A stretch of 34,017 nt of DNA from an uncultured Thermotogae bacterium (GCA_913056255.1 CAJXLN010000017.1:1-34017); one strand, 5' to 3'. Positions 7,922 through 15,982 are shown, counted from the first letter of the stretch. Made by a program: numbers and translations. Notes: generated from the sequence alone by a model not told the origin.

Positions 7922-7927
7922 TATAAT
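7922..7927 (+). promoter_or_regulatory. Candidate -10 box for the UPF0145-nrdR gene run
   Basis: A perfect TATAAT lies about 60 bases before the UPF0145 start and is the best candidate for driving the downstream run of genes. No good -35 box lies at the expected distance. Confidence 0.4.
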
Positions 7928-7988
7928 TTAAGTGAAGTACACTCTGACCCAACGTTTTTTGTTGAACGATTAGGAGGAGGTGAAAGTT

Positions 7989-8309
7989 GTGATTGTAACA
8001 ACGACAGAGAAAATCCCAGGCTATAAAATAAAGGAAATACTTGGTATGATTAGAGGTAATGCGGTGCTGGCGAGGAATTTGGGAGTGGACATAAGCTCTG
8101 GTTTGAAATCGCTGGTAGGAGGTGAGATCAAGGGCTACAAAGAATTGCTAACACGTTCAAGAGAACTTGCCCTGGAAAGGATGATCTCGGAAGCGGAAGA
8201 GCTAAATGCCGATGCGATCGTGAGCATGAGGTTTGCCACAAGCCAAATAATGTCTGGAGCCGCGGAAATGCTTGCTTACGGCACAGCGGTGAAATTAGAA
8301 AAGGAGTGA
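7989..8309 (+). CDS. UPF0145/YbjQ-family protein
   Basis: A 106-residue member of the YbjQ (UPF0145, heavy-metal-binding-domain) family. Typical features are TTTEKIPGYKIKEILGMIRG, the ALERMISEAEELNADAIVSM helix and a C-terminal MLAYGTAVKL strand. Members form pentameric rings; the biochemical role is not established. An in-frame GTG at 7980 lies inside the AGGAGGAGG ribosome binding site, so I prefer the GTG at 7989, which sits 8 bases after it. It leads a run of + strand genes. Confidence 0.85.
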   Translation: MIVTTTEKIPGYKIKEILGMIRGNAVLARNLGVDISSGLKSLVGGEIKGYKELLTRSRELALERMISEAEELNADAIVSMRFATSQIMSGAAEMLAYGTAVKLEKE

Positions 8310-8362
8310 TCTGCGATCACGGTGCTCGAATTCTGTTGAATTTAACGGGAGGATCTTGACAG

Positions 8363-8569
8363 GTGGACGATGAATTTGACAAACTCGAAGGGTTCATCGA
8401 TGATTTACTTAGACAACAAGAAAATTTAGAAATGCAGTTAAAGAAATCAAAAGCCAAGGTGGAGAAGTTGAAGATCGAGAATTCAGAGCTTCGAGCCATG
8501 CTTCAATCTCAAAGTGTGAGAGTAGATGCATTACTCAAGAAGCTTGAAAATTCTCTGAAGAATAAATAA
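8363..8569 (+). CDS. Short coiled-coil protein next to zapA
   Basis: A 68-residue, almost wholly charged helical protein: leucines in heptad spacing through LLRQQENLEMQLKKSKAKVE and KLKIENSELRAMLQSQ predict one continuous coiled coil. The GTG start is chosen because GGGAGG lies at 8347-8352, ten bases upstream, with no better in-frame start. It ends four bases before the ribosome-binding region of the ZapA-like gene. Size, composition and position recall the division factor ZapB, which pairs with ZapA. Coiled coils look alike, so that role is only a suggestion. Confidence 0.65.
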   Translation: MDDEFDKLEGFIDDLLRQQENLEMQLKKSKAKVEKLKIENSELRAMLQSQSVRVDALLKKLENSLKNK

Positions 8570-8591
8570 AAAGGTGAAAGGAGCGTACAAA

Positions 8592-8843
8592 ATGAAAAGG
8601 ACCGTAACGTTAGAATTGGGAAGCCGGAAGTACAAATTCACGACTACCGATCCACAAAGTGAAGTGGACGAAACTCTAAAAAACATAAAAGAAGAATTCG
8701 AAAATTATTCCGATGTGGTGGAAAAGTACGGTTACGATCGCATTCTGTTGATGATGCTCTTGAACAATGTTCATGAAAAATTGGTCTTAAAAGATCGAAT
8801 TGCCAGGATGAACAAGAAATTGGAAAGAAAAATTGTGGAGTGA
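8592..8843 (+). CDS. zapA: ZapA-like cell division protein
   Basis: An 83-residue protein beginning MKRTVTLELGSRKYKFTTTD, then EVDETLKNIKEEFENYSDVV and a charged helical tail. This is the pattern of ZapA: a small N-terminal beta domain (nucleic-acid-like fold) followed by a dimerising coiled coil that bundles FtsZ filaments at midcell. The length is at the small end of the family. The ATG at 8592 is preferred over an in-frame GTG six codons upstream because AAAGGAG (8577-8583) precedes it by 8 bases. The coiled-coil gene directly before it is a possible partner. Confidence 0.7.
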   Translation: MKRTVTLELGSRKYKFTTTDPQSEVDETLKNIKEEFENYSDVVEKYGYDRILLMMLLNNVHEKLVLKDRIARMNKKLERKIVE

Positions 8844-8900
8844 ATAAGGCATAATTTGAGTAGCAATGCCCCTTCCAACAACAATTGAGGTGATGATTTT

Positions 8901-9848
8901 TTGAAAATTGTAGCATTTGGAGGAGGAACAGGCCTTTCCACACTGTTAAGGGGACTGAAGTTATTTTCGGTTTTTGAAGTGACAGCTGTGGTAACAGTTA
9001 CAGATGAAGGTGGAAGCTCCGGAATAATCCGCGAAGAGCTTGGAGTACTTCCGCCAGGAGATTTAAGAAACAATATAATAGCCCTTGCCGAAGACGAATC
9101 GCTTATGTCAAAGATCATGGCTTACAGGTTTATTGAAGGGCAAACACTTAAAAATCATAGCCTGGGTAATCTTATAATCGCCGCTTTAACCAAGATCACA
9201 GGGAGTTTTGCCGTTGCTATTGAAAAGGCATCGAGCATACTCGCCATAAAAGGAAAGGTTCTCCCTGTAACCGAAGACTCCGTTAGATTGATCGCCAAAA
9301 TGGAAACCGGAGAAGAAATCGTAGGTGAAACGGAGATAGTTAAAAAAAGATCGAAGATACTTGAAATCAGACTCGACAAGCCCGCACGTCCTTTTTTAAA
9401 AGTAATAGATTCTCTTACGAAATGCGATGCGGTGATCCTTGGACCTGGTAGCCTTTTTACAAGCATAATACCGAATCTTCTCGTAAGTGGCGTAAATGAA
9501 GCGATGAAAGGTAAGCCTAAAATTTTGATCGCCAACATGATGACCCAGCCTGGAGAAACAGTTGGCTTTTCTCTAAGAGATCATATCACTACGGTGGAAA
9601 AATATTTGGGATGTTCACTTGATCGTATCATTGTGAATTCTGAGACGATCCCAGATGAGGTACTCGAAAGATACCGTTCTCAAAGATCAGAACCGATCTT
9701 TTCGGATGGAAAAGATGAGAGAGTGATTCCATTTCCCATGGTCGATGTTATCATCGATCCGAGAGACGGGAAAAAGAAGCTTCGTCACGATCCTTTAAGA
9801 CTTGCTGCTTCTGTGCGCGAAACCGTTACGAATTTGGTAGGTGATTGA
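8901..9848 (+). CDS. yvcK: YvcK/GlmR family gluconeogenesis and cell-wall factor
   Basis: A 315-residue CofD/YvcK-fold protein. It has the N-terminal GGGTGLSTLLRGLK nucleotide-sugar-binding loop, TDEGGSSG, PPGDLRNNI, the NHSLGNLIIAAL stretch, and ILGPGSLFTSIIPNLLV later. In Bacillus, YvcK (GlmR) binds UDP-GlcNAc and stimulates precursor flow into peptidoglycan. The start is the TTG at 8901, eight bases after GAGGTG. It overlaps or abuts whiA, and the yvcK-whiA pairing is a widely conserved cluster; the usual upstream rapZ is not present here. Confidence 0.93.
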   Translation: MKIVAFGGGTGLSTLLRGLKLFSVFEVTAVVTVTDEGGSSGIIREELGVLPPGDLRNNIIALAEDESLMSKIMAYRFIEGQTLKNHSLGNLIIAALTKITGSFAVAIEKASSILAIKGKVLPVTEDSVRLIAKMETGEEIVGETEIVKKRSKILEIRLDKPARPFLKVIDSLTKCDAVILGPGSLFTSIIPNLLVSGVNEAMKGKPKILIANMMTQPGETVGFSLRDHITTVEKYLGCSLDRIIVNSETIPDEVLERYRSQRSEPIFSDGKDERVIPFPMVDVIIDPRDGKKKLRHDPLRLAASVRETVTNLVGD

Positions 9849-9852
9849 CAGC

Positions 9853-10770
9853 ATGTCCTTTACTTCAGATGTAAAAGAGGAGCTTTGTGCGCTTCCAATA
9901 AAGCCTCTCAGTGTAAAAGCAGAATTTGCCGGTTTTTTGAAATTCAAAGGAACACTTGAAATAGGGAAGCGTAGTCATTTTGAACTCATCGTTAAAAACA
10001 CTTGTGTAGCCAGAAGAGTAAAGAAAATACTGAATTTAATGCATCAAGGTGATGTGGATATTTTTTATCACCAGGAAAAACGTCTAAATGTTGGTAGGTT
10101 GTTTTTGCTTAGAATTGCAGTTGATGATATTAAAGAATTTCTTAATGACATTGGGCTTAACACATTAGGAGAGGTGAATGAGCAATCTGTATCAGACCCG
10201 ACTTTATTCGCTGCTTTTATGAGAGGTGTCTTTTTATCCTCAGGCTCAGTAACCAATCCCGTTCAACATCACCACCTTGAGATTTACCACCGTAAAGTAG
10301 AAACATTGAATTGGATTCTTAAAAGGCTACAGAGTTTCTTTGGAATAATCGGACACATAGTGGATGTGAGATATGGATATAGATTTTACATCAAAAACGG
10401 TGACACGATAGAGGAATTTCTGAATCTCATAGGTGCAATGAGAGCTGCGAATTTAGTTCACTCTGTTATGATGATGAATAGAATTCGTTCAAATGTAACG
10501 AGAAGTGTGAATTTTATAGAAGCCAATTCCAAACGTAGTGGAACCGCAAGCTTAAAACAGATCGATGCTATCATGGAAATCGATCGTAGAATAGGACTTG
10601 AAAATTTACCTCCAGAATTGTACAAAGCGGCAAAGTTGAGATTGGAAAATCCAGCGATTTCGTTGAGAGAACTCGGTTCGATGCTTAGCCCTCCCGTTTC
10701 GAAATCCGTAGTTCACAGGAGACTGGGAAAGATACTTCAAAAGGTCCAGTCAAAGGAAGATCAAAAATGA
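9853..10770 (+). CDS. whiA: WhiA-family DNA-binding regulator
   Basis: About 305 residues. N-terminal MSFTSDVKEELCALP and CARR-type motifs begin two LAGLIDADG-homing-endonuclease-like repeats lacking catalysis. The C-terminal part carries a helix-turn-helix region (NPAISLRELGSMLSPPVSKS). WhiA governs sporulation in Streptomyces and influences division and chromosome segregation in Firmicutes; its role in Thermotogota-like bacteria is not established. I chose the ATG at 9853 over the GTG at 9841 because it lies seven bases after AGGTGAT and matches the usual N-terminus. It follows yvcK almost directly, and its stop overlaps the nrdR start (ATGA). Confidence 0.92.
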   Translation: MSFTSDVKEELCALPIKPLSVKAEFAGFLKFKGTLEIGKRSHFELIVKNTCVARRVKKILNLMHQGDVDIFYHQEKRLNVGRLFLLRIAVDDIKEFLNDIGLNTLGEVNEQSVSDPTLFAAFMRGVFLSSGSVTNPVQHHHLEIYHRKVETLNWILKRLQSFFGIIGHIVDVRYGYRFYIKNGDTIEEFLNLIGAMRAANLVHSVMMMNRIRSNVTRSVNFIEANSKRSGTASLKQIDAIMEIDRRIGLENLPPELYKAAKLRLENPAISLRELGSMLSPPVSKSVVHRRLGKILQKVQSKEDQK

Positions 10771-11225
10771 GATGCCCTTTTTGTGGATATCCGAACACCA
10801 GAGTTCAGGACTCTCGGTCTATAGAAAACGGTTCGGTAATAAGACGTAGAAGAGAGTGCCCATCTTGTGGCGCCAAATTCACAACGTACGAGCGCTTTGA
10901 AGGTGGAAGGTTCATGGTTATCAAAAAAGATGGTAGGCGTGAGAAATTTCAAAGGGAAAAGTTGATGAATGGTATAGTAAAAGCTTGCGAAAAACGTCCC
11001 ATATCCATGGAAAAAATCGAAGAAATGGTGAATTCTTTAGAAAGCAAAGCGCGAAAGCTTGGAACTGAAATCCCCACAAACAGTATTGGTGAACTGGTTA
11101 TGAAAGAACTTAGAAAACTCGATAAGATCGCGTATATTCGCTTTGCTTCTGTATACAGAGAGTTTAGGGATACAGAGCAATTCATAAAAGAAATCGGAAA
11201 ATTGGAGGAGGAAAATGATAGATGA
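10767..11225 (+). CDS. nrdR: Transcriptional repressor NrdR
   Basis: A 152-residue ribonucleotide-reductase regulator. The N-terminal zinc ribbon uses C3, C6, C31 and C34 (MRCPFC, ECPSCGAKF) with RRRRE between. It is followed by the ATP-cone (VIKKDGRREKFQREKL onward), which senses ATP/dATP. The family represses nrd operons by binding tandem NrdR boxes; no nrd gene is in this window. The ATG overlaps the whiA stop by four bases and its end overlaps the next gene's start, so expression is likely coupled. Confidence 0.96.
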   Translation: MRCPFCGYPNTRVQDSRSIENGSVIRRRRECPSCGAKFTTYERFEGGRFMVIKKDGRREKFQREKLMNGIVKACEKRPISMEKIEEMVNSLESKARKLGTEIPTNSIGELVMKELRKLDKIAYIRFASVYREFRDTEQFIKEIGKLEEENDR

Positions 11226-11814
11226 GATGGTACTTGTGATTGAAGACAAGGACATTCAGAATATTGTTGAAGGCTACGGGTTTTTGAACGTTCCAATAAG
11301 TGAGATCAAAAATTTAGTGGAGAAAAAGGGATTTTTCGTTCGAAGATCGAAAGCTGAAAATGACGAATCAATTCGTCAACTGATCCCTTACGTTGTGGTG
11401 CAAAATCCCGATGGAATGTACCTTTTGGTCAAGCGCCTTAAAGCTCAAACCGAATCTCGATTGCACGAACTTTACAGTATAGGCATTGGAGGTCACATAA
11501 ACGATAAAGATGAGGGAGATTCCCCATGGATGAAATTTCTCTCCGGAATGGAAAGAGAAATCAATGAGGAAATTTCCATAAGTCACCGCAAGTGGCCGAA
11601 GTACGTAGGATTAATTAAAGAGAATTTAACACCGGTAAACAGAGTCCATCTTGGCGTAGTCTTCACCCTTACAGCGGATATAAATGGAATAAACGAAGTA
11701 GAGAAATTCTCCTGGGAATTGAAGGATATCAAAGGTCTTAGAGAAAAGTACGACAAAATGGAAACATGGTCACAATTGGTTCTCGATGAAATTCAGCTTT
11801 CTTCTTCAAAATGA
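11215..11814 (+). CDS. Nudix-like phosphoesterase
   Basis: A 199-residue protein with the core REINEE (114-119) of a Nudix box, preceded by YSIGIGGHIN. The spacing between the glycines and the RE pair is longer than the canonical G-x5-E-x7-RE pattern, matching the variant described as a MutT-family predicted phosphoesterase (COG4112 as I recall it). The N-terminus (MVLVIEDKDIQNIVEGYGFL) is also characteristic of that group. The substrate is unknown. GGAGGAGG ahead of the ATG at 11215 fixes the start, which overlaps the nrdR stop. It is the last gene of this run. Confidence 0.75.
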   Translation: MIDEMVLVIEDKDIQNIVEGYGFLNVPISEIKNLVEKKGFFVRRSKAENDESIRQLIPYVVVQNPDGMYLLVKRLKAQTESRLHELYSIGIGGHINDKDEGDSPWMKFLSGMEREINEEISISHRKWPKYVGLIKENLTPVNRVHLGVVFTLTADINGINEVEKFSWELKDIKGLREKYDKMETWSQLVLDEIQLSSSK

Positions 11815-11827
11815 CTCAATAACATTT

Positions 11828-11848
11828 CAACCGTTCAGTTGTTTTTTT
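11828..11848 (+). terminator. Weak terminator-like hairpin after the Nudix-like gene
   Basis: CAAC and GTTG (4 bp) flank a 6-base loop and are followed directly by seven T. The stem is short, so termination efficiency is doubtful, but position and T-run fit the end of the preceding gene run. A TATAAA-like -10 near 11894 may drive the next genes. Confidence 0.35.
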
Positions 11849-11909
11849 ATAGAGTGTGCAGTGGCCATGAAAAAACAGTGTTACAACTTTGTATAAATAG
11901 GGGGTCATA

Positions 11910-12740
11910 ATGCGCTTTGACGTTGTGGGTGCTGGGAAAGTTGGAAGGAACTTCGCAAAGTTCTTAGCACTAAATGGACATGAGATCGGACATGTGATCA
12001 ATTCTTCCATTGAATCGTCTAAAAAAGCCGTAGAATTCATAGGACACGGAATCCCAACTACGATTGATGAAATTGGCGAATGTGATGTGGTGTTGATCGG
12101 CACACAAGACGATATCATAAGACAAACTTTTTTGACAATACTAAAAAAATCGAAGGAGTTCAAAGCCATCGGTCATTTCAGTGGTGCTTATCCATCGTCA
12201 CTTCTTAGAGAATGCGATCGAATTGGTGTTGGACGATTTTCCATACATCCAAATGCCTCTTTTGCCGATCCTGATATGTGGAAAAAGTTCAATGACATCT
12301 ATTTCGTAGTGGAAGGAAATGAAAAGGGACGAGAAATAGCCAAAAATTTGCTTTCTTCCATGAAGTTGAAGTACGGGGAGATATCTGAATCCAAAAAGAT
12401 TTTTTACCATGCAGGCGCTGTCTTTGCATCGAATTTTATGGTTGCACTTCTCTCCACATCGAGAGAACTTTATTCGATGTCAGGCCTCGATCCCAAAATC
12501 GCTATCGAGATCTCCAATTATCTTGCAAGGCAAGCTGTGGAGAACGTTGAAAAATTCGGCCTAAAAAAGGCGATAACCGGTCCTGTTGCGCGTGGTGATA
12601 TGCAACTTGTTAAAGCAGAAGAAATGGTTCTTGAAGACGCGGTCCCAAAAATTGGCCTCCTTTACCATAAATTCGTGGAAGTCTTGAAAGAAAGGGTGAT
12701 TGAAGTTGAACATCCGAAAATTGATCAAGATGAAAGGTAA
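11910..12740 (+). CDS. Rossmann/DUF2520 oxidoreductase, candidate ketopantoate reductase
   Basis: A 276-residue NAD(P)-binding protein with the dinucleotide loop VGAGKVGRNFA at the N-terminus. The first half continues with CDVVLIGTQDDIIR and HFSGAYPSS. The helical C-terminal DUF2520-type half includes the FYHAGAVFASNF stretch. The architecture parallels ketopantoate reductases and pyrroline-5-carboxylate reductase-like enzymes. Its 3' end overlaps panB by 35 bases (41 to the furthest in-frame start). Since PanB makes ketopantoate and no classical panE is in view, reduction of ketopantoate to pantoate is the most economical guess. I recall PanG, an alternative ketopantoate reductase, as being of this general type, but cannot verify that here. 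Confidence 0.75.
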   Translation: MRFDVVGAGKVGRNFAKFLALNGHEIGHVINSSIESSKKAVEFIGHGIPTTIDEIGECDVVLIGTQDDIIRQTFLTILKKSKEFKAIGHFSGAYPSSLLRECDRIGVGRFSIHPNASFADPDMWKKFNDIYFVVEGNEKGREIAKNLLSSMKLKYGEISESKKIFYHAGAVFASNFMVALLSTSRELYSMSGLDPKIAIEISNYLARQAVENVEKFGLKKAITGPVARGDMQLVKAEEMVLEDAVPKIGLLYHKFVEVLKERVIEVEHPKIDQDER

Positions 12741-13500
12741 AGAACCGATCACGATGGTTACTGCTTACGATTACTTCAGTGCCAAACTGTGTGAGCGTGC
12801 CGGCATCGATGCTGTACTCGTTGGCGATTCACTTGGCAATGTTGTTCTTGGATACGATACCACCCTAAATGTGGATATGGAAGATATGATCAAACACATT
12901 TCAGCCGTTAGGCGCGGTGCCCCGAATTCTTTCATCATTGGGGATATGCCATTCATGTCTTATCAGGCCTCTGACGAAGATGGTATCAGAAATGCCGGAG
13001 CTTTGATGCGTGCAGGGGCAAATGCGGTTAAACTTGAGGGAGGAAAAAGGGTGGCACCACTTGTTACAAAGCTCGTGGACGCTGGCATACCCGTTATGGG
13101 ACATATAGGACTTACCCCTCAATCTGTCAATCAAATAGGTGGATATCGTGTGCAGGGAAAAGATGAAGATACTTACAAAATGGTTGATGAGGCTCAAATG
13201 CTTGAAAAAGCAGGAGTTTTTTCGATCATTTTAGAGCTTACCATTGAAGAAACGGCCAAAGCGATAACCGAATCTTTGTCAATTCCAACAATCGGAATTG
13301 GTGCCGGACGATATTGCGATGGCCAGGTACTCGTTTGGCATGATCTTTTAGGTATAAACGATGAACACGTTCCGAGATTTGTCAAAAAATACGCCGACTT
13401 GTCTGTCGAAATCGAGCGTGCACTGAAGAATTACATATCTGATGTGAAAGCAAAAGCCTTTCCGGAAGAAGAGCACTCATTCAGGAGGAAAGAAAAGTGA
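12706..13500 (+). CDS. panB: 3-methyl-2-oxobutanoate hydroxymethyltransferase
   Basis: Transfers a hydroxymethyl group from methylene-tetrahydrofolate to ketoisovalerate, the first committed step toward pantothenate and CoA. The 264-residue protein shows VTAYDYFSAK, VLVGDSLGNVVLGY, FIIGDMPFMSYQ, ANAVKLEGG, MGHIGLTPQSVN and IGIGAGRYCDGQVLVWHDLL, the family's metal- and substrate-binding motifs. The N-terminus LNIRKLIKMKGKE aligns with that of Thermotoga PanB as I remember it, so I place the start at TTG 12706, seven bases after AAGGGTGA. The GTG start of mscS overlaps its stop. panC and panD are not in the window. Confidence 0.95.
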   Translation: MNIRKLIKMKGKEPITMVTAYDYFSAKLCERAGIDAVLVGDSLGNVVLGYDTTLNVDMEDMIKHISAVRRGAPNSFIIGDMPFMSYQASDEDGIRNAGALMRAGANAVKLEGGKRVAPLVTKLVDAGIPVMGHIGLTPQSVNQIGGYRVQGKDEDTYKMVDEAQMLEKAGVFSIILELTIEETAKAITESLSIPTIGIGAGRYCDGQVLVWHDLLGINDEHVPRFVKKYADLSVEIERALKNYISDVKAKAFPEEEHSFRRKEK

Positions 13501-14408
13501 CATCTGAGGCAACAGTTACCATTAACTCATTTAGGGATTTTTTCTTTTCATACGGGATCAAAATAATAGTCGCCTTCGTGATTTTTTTTATAGCCTACCA
13601 ACTTGCCAAATACGTTTTCAAGATCATAGAAGCCTCTGCGAGAAAACTGAAAAAGCCCCTGAAATACCCAAACACAGTGAAACTTCTTTTGAAAAGTACC
13701 TTTTTATTCATCGCATCCATGATAGTCATTGGAATGTTCAACATAAATCTTTGGCCACTGCTTACGAGTCTTGGAGTTATAGGTTTGATAGTGGGTCTTG
13801 CACTCCAGCAGCCACTTGGCAATTTTTTTAGTGGCCTGATGATCATCATAACCGACGCCGTGAATGAGGGAGAAAGTATGGACATCGGAGGCATAAGTGG
13901 CACCATTTACGCTATAAAGCTCAATCACACTGTAATTGACACCTGGGATGGAAAGCGAATCTACATACCGAATACCACAGTGTGGTCTTCCAAGGTTACT
14001 AAATTTTGGCCGAAAGTGGCTCGTAGAATTGAAATGTCTATTGGAGTTTCATACACACTGAGCGCGGAGGATCTCAAACGCGCCATGAAAATATTTCAAA
14101 GAGTTTTGGATGAAGAACCTCTGGTGTACAAGGGAGACAATTATTCGAAAGAAGCGAATTACGGACCCGTGAGCAACTACGTCACCTTTAATGGTTTTGG
14201 AGATTCTTCCATAAATTTTACCATTCGTTTTTGGGTACTCCGTAAGGATTACTTCGATGCGGTGAAGAACGTTGGGTTAGCCATATACCGAGAGCTTAAT
14301 GCTGCAGGAATAGAGATACCATTCAATCAATTGGATGTTCACGTTGATGGAAAGATCGAAAATGTTTTGTTCAACGACTCAAAAAAGGATATTGATAACA
14401 ACTTTTAA
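13497..14408 (+). CDS. mscS: MscS-family mechanosensitive channel
   Basis: A 303-residue small-conductance mechanosensitive channel. Hydrophobic segments lie at about 20-40, 62-82 and 86-115. The pore-lining third helix region reads VIGLIVGLALQQPLGNFFSG, followed by the beta domain (GGISGTIYAIKLNHTVI, YIPNTTVW) and an alpha-beta C-terminal domain. It opens under membrane tension and protects against hypo-osmotic shock. AGGAGG at 13483-13488 precedes the GTG start. Reading past the TAA stop, the same frame stays open for 27 more codons of protein-like composition. Confidence 0.92.
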   Translation: MTSEATVTINSFRDFFFSYGIKIIVAFVIFFIAYQLAKYVFKIIEASARKLKKPLKYPNTVKLLLKSTFLFIASMIVIGMFNINLWPLLTSLGVIGLIVGLALQQPLGNFFSGLMIIITDAVNEGESMDIGGISGTIYAIKLNHTVIDTWDGKRIYIPNTTVWSSKVTKFWPKVARRIEMSIGVSYTLSAEDLKRAMKIFQRVLDEEPLVYKGDNYSKEANYGPVSNYVTFNGFGDSSINFTIRFWVLRKDYFDAVKNVGLAIYRELNAAGIEIPFNQLDVHVDGKIENVLFNDSKKDIDNNF

Positions 14409-14524
14409 ACAGTTGAAGAATATGCAATAATCGATGGAGAGCAAATATGCTTTGATGAGTCTTACAAGGTGATCGTAGATCATAAAAATTGAAAATCCAG
14501 ATATTACAATTCCGATAACTGCTT

Positions 14525-14610
14525 GGAGGTGCTTAAATGTTTGAAAATTCAACAGGTAGAAGAAAGGCTACCTTCAAAGTTCACCATTTTGGGTGGATTT
14601 TGTAAATAAG
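14525..14610 (+). repeat. Leader element upstream of birA (copy 1 of 2)
   Basis: Shares with 15983-16067 (minus strand) an exact 26-base core (14551-14576) containing a 6-bp hairpin AGGTAG/CTACCT around an 8-base loop AAGAAAGG. The flanks are about 70-75% similar, ending in TTTTGTAAATAAG. A GGAGG (14525-14529) and ATG (14537) open a 22-codon frame within it. It ends about a dozen bases before the birA start. Confidence 0.7.
14537..14605 (+). CDS. Possible 22-codon leader peptide
   Basis: Seven bases after a perfect GGAGG, an ATG opens a frame for MFENSTGRRKATFKVHHF plus four more residues. The second copy of the element encodes the similar TGRRKATFRIHRF, but with ACG at the position of this ATG. 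That may mean a small peptide gene that decayed in the other copy, or that the similarity is purely of the nucleic acid. No known family. Confidence 0.35.
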   Translation: MFENSTGRRKATFKVHHFGWIL

Positions 14611-14621
14611 GATGAGAGTTG

Positions 14622-15335
14622 ATGCCAAAGATATACGCTTACGACATCGTGAAATCCACAAATGATCTTGCCAGAGAGAAAGCTTCGAAACTCAAAAATG
14701 GAGATATAATTTGGGCACTCTCCCAAACTAACGGGCGAGGCAAGGGTGAACGAAGCTGGCACTCACCGAAAGGCGGATTGTGGTTTTCCATTGTTTTCAA
14801 GCCTCAGCGATTGTCAAAAGACCCCAACGTGTACACCAAAATGGCTTCGATCGCCGTCGTTAAAGTTTTGAAGAAATTCAAGATCAAAGAAGTGGGTGTG
14901 AAGTGGCCAAACGACATATATCATGGTAAAGAAAAATTAGGAGGAATATTGACTGAGATCATGAGCCAGGGCAAAGAGCATGTGGTGATCGTAGGCGTGG
15001 GATTAAATGTCTCTAACGAATTGCCTGCAGATGTTCCGAATGCGACCTCTTTGTTCAAGATCACGGGAGAAGAAATAAGCGTGCCTCAACTTTTAAAGAA
15101 GATATCATCTGAGATGGAGAGGTTGTACAATTTTGTAACCTCCGGAAAGAGGAATGTGATCACCAATTTGTGGAGAAATGCCATGATCATCAAAAAAGGC
15201 TCTAAAATAAAAGTTGTTGAACACAATTCAAAAGAGTATCACGCAACCGTTGTAAGGGTATTGTCAAACTCTCTGATCGTCGAGCATGATGGTGTAAGAG
15301 AAAGTGTTCATCCATCGGAAATCTTTTTTGCTTAG
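14622..15335 (+). CDS. birA: Biotin-[acetyl-CoA-carboxylase] ligase, no HTH domain
   Basis: Activates biotin with ATP and attaches it to carboxyl-carrier proteins. The 237-residue protein starts directly with the catalytic domain: STNDLARE, QTNGRGKGERSWHSPKGGLWFS (biotinyl-AMP loop, with N where T or A is common), KWPNDIYHGKEKLGGILTE and VVIVGVGLNV. A short SH3-like C-terminal domain follows (GSKIKVVE, HDGVRESV). It lacks the N-terminal DNA-binding domain of E. coli BirA, so it cannot itself repress transcription. The ATG at 14622, just after AAGGATGAGAG, is preferred over the TTG one codon earlier. It overlaps the convergent rpe by four bases. Confidence 0.92.
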   Translation: MPKIYAYDIVKSTNDLAREKASKLKNGDIIWALSQTNGRGKGERSWHSPKGGLWFSIVFKPQRLSKDPNVYTKMASIAVVKVLKKFKIKEVGVKWPNDIYHGKEKLGGILTEIMSQGKEHVVIVGVGLNVSNELPADVPNATSLFKITGEEISVPQLLKKISSEMERLYNFVTSGKRNVITNLWRNAMIIKKGSKIKVVEHNSKEYHATVVRVLSNSLIVEHDGVRESVHPSEIFFA

Positions 15336-15976
15336 CCCTTCAACGTTTTAACGGCTGCAGTGGGATCTTCTGAATTGAAGATATAACTTCCCGCTACAAG
15401 TACATCCGCACCAGCATTCAGCGCGTATTCGAAAGTTTCTTCATTTATCCCGCCATCGACTTCTATCTTGAAAGTCAATCCGGTTTTCCGTCGTATGTCA
15501 TTCAACCTTTTTATCTTATTCAAAGCATTTGGTATGAATTTCTGCCCCCCGAATCCTGGATTGACACTCATAACAAGTACACCGTCCACATCCATTATGA
15601 TGTCTTGAAGAAGCTCAATTGGGGTGTGTGGATTCAAAGCGACAAAGGCTTTGACATCCTTTTCTTTTATTCGCTGAATTAATCGATGCAAATGGTGAGT
15701 GGATTCGTAGTGAACTGAAACTATTTCTGATATCTCGCAGAAATCATCTACAAAGTCCTCCGGATTATCGATCATGAGATGTGAATCAAGGGGAAGATCG
15801 GTTACTCTCTTCACCGCTTTTGCCACAATAGGTCCATAGGTTAGATTCGGAACGAAATGTCCGTCCATTACGTCTATATGTACGTAATCAGCAACATTTT
15901 CTATCTTTTTGACCTCCGCGGCAAGATTCGCTAAATCCGCGGAAAGTATAGATGGTGAAACTTCGATTTTTCTCAA
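15332..15976 (-). CDS. rpe: Ribulose-phosphate 3-epimerase
   Basis: Interconverts ribulose-5-phosphate and xylulose-5-phosphate in the pentose phosphate pathway. The 214-residue TIM barrel has SPSILSADLANL, VHIDVMDGHFVPN, LDSHLMIDNPEDF, MSVNPGFGGQKF and EVDGGINEET, including the metal and catalytic Asp/His residues. The frame is open to a TTG at 16003. I choose TTG 15976 because the product then begins LRKIEVSPSIL, close to the family norm; it has only a weak ribosome binding site. It is the last gene of the rsmB-rlmN-rsgA-rpe operon. Confidence 0.92.
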   Translation of the reverse strand: MRKIEVSPSILSADLANLAAEVKKIENVADYVHIDVMDGHFVPNLTYGPIVAKAVKRVTDLPLDSHLMIDNPEDFVDDFCEISEIVSVHYESTHHLHRLIQRIKEKDVKAFVALNPHTPIELLQDIIMDVDGVLVMSVNPGFGGQKFIPNALNKIKRLNDIRRKTGLTFKIEVDGGINEETFEYALNAGADVLVAGSYIFNSEDPTAAVKTLKG

Positions 15977-15982
15977 TTCGAT

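Larger units (their letters stand above)
7277..7988. other. Gene-poor stretch holding a decayed transposon end
   Basis: About 700 bases without an intact gene between the tRNA promoter and the UPF0145 gene. It holds a promoter-like pair at 7512-7541, an IS200/IS605-type right-end relic at 7640-7765, a 13-bp hairpin at 7769-7801, and the -10 box of the next gene at 7922-7927. Base composition is more AT-rich than in the genes. Nothing else stands out at 7320-7500. Confidence 0.6.
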
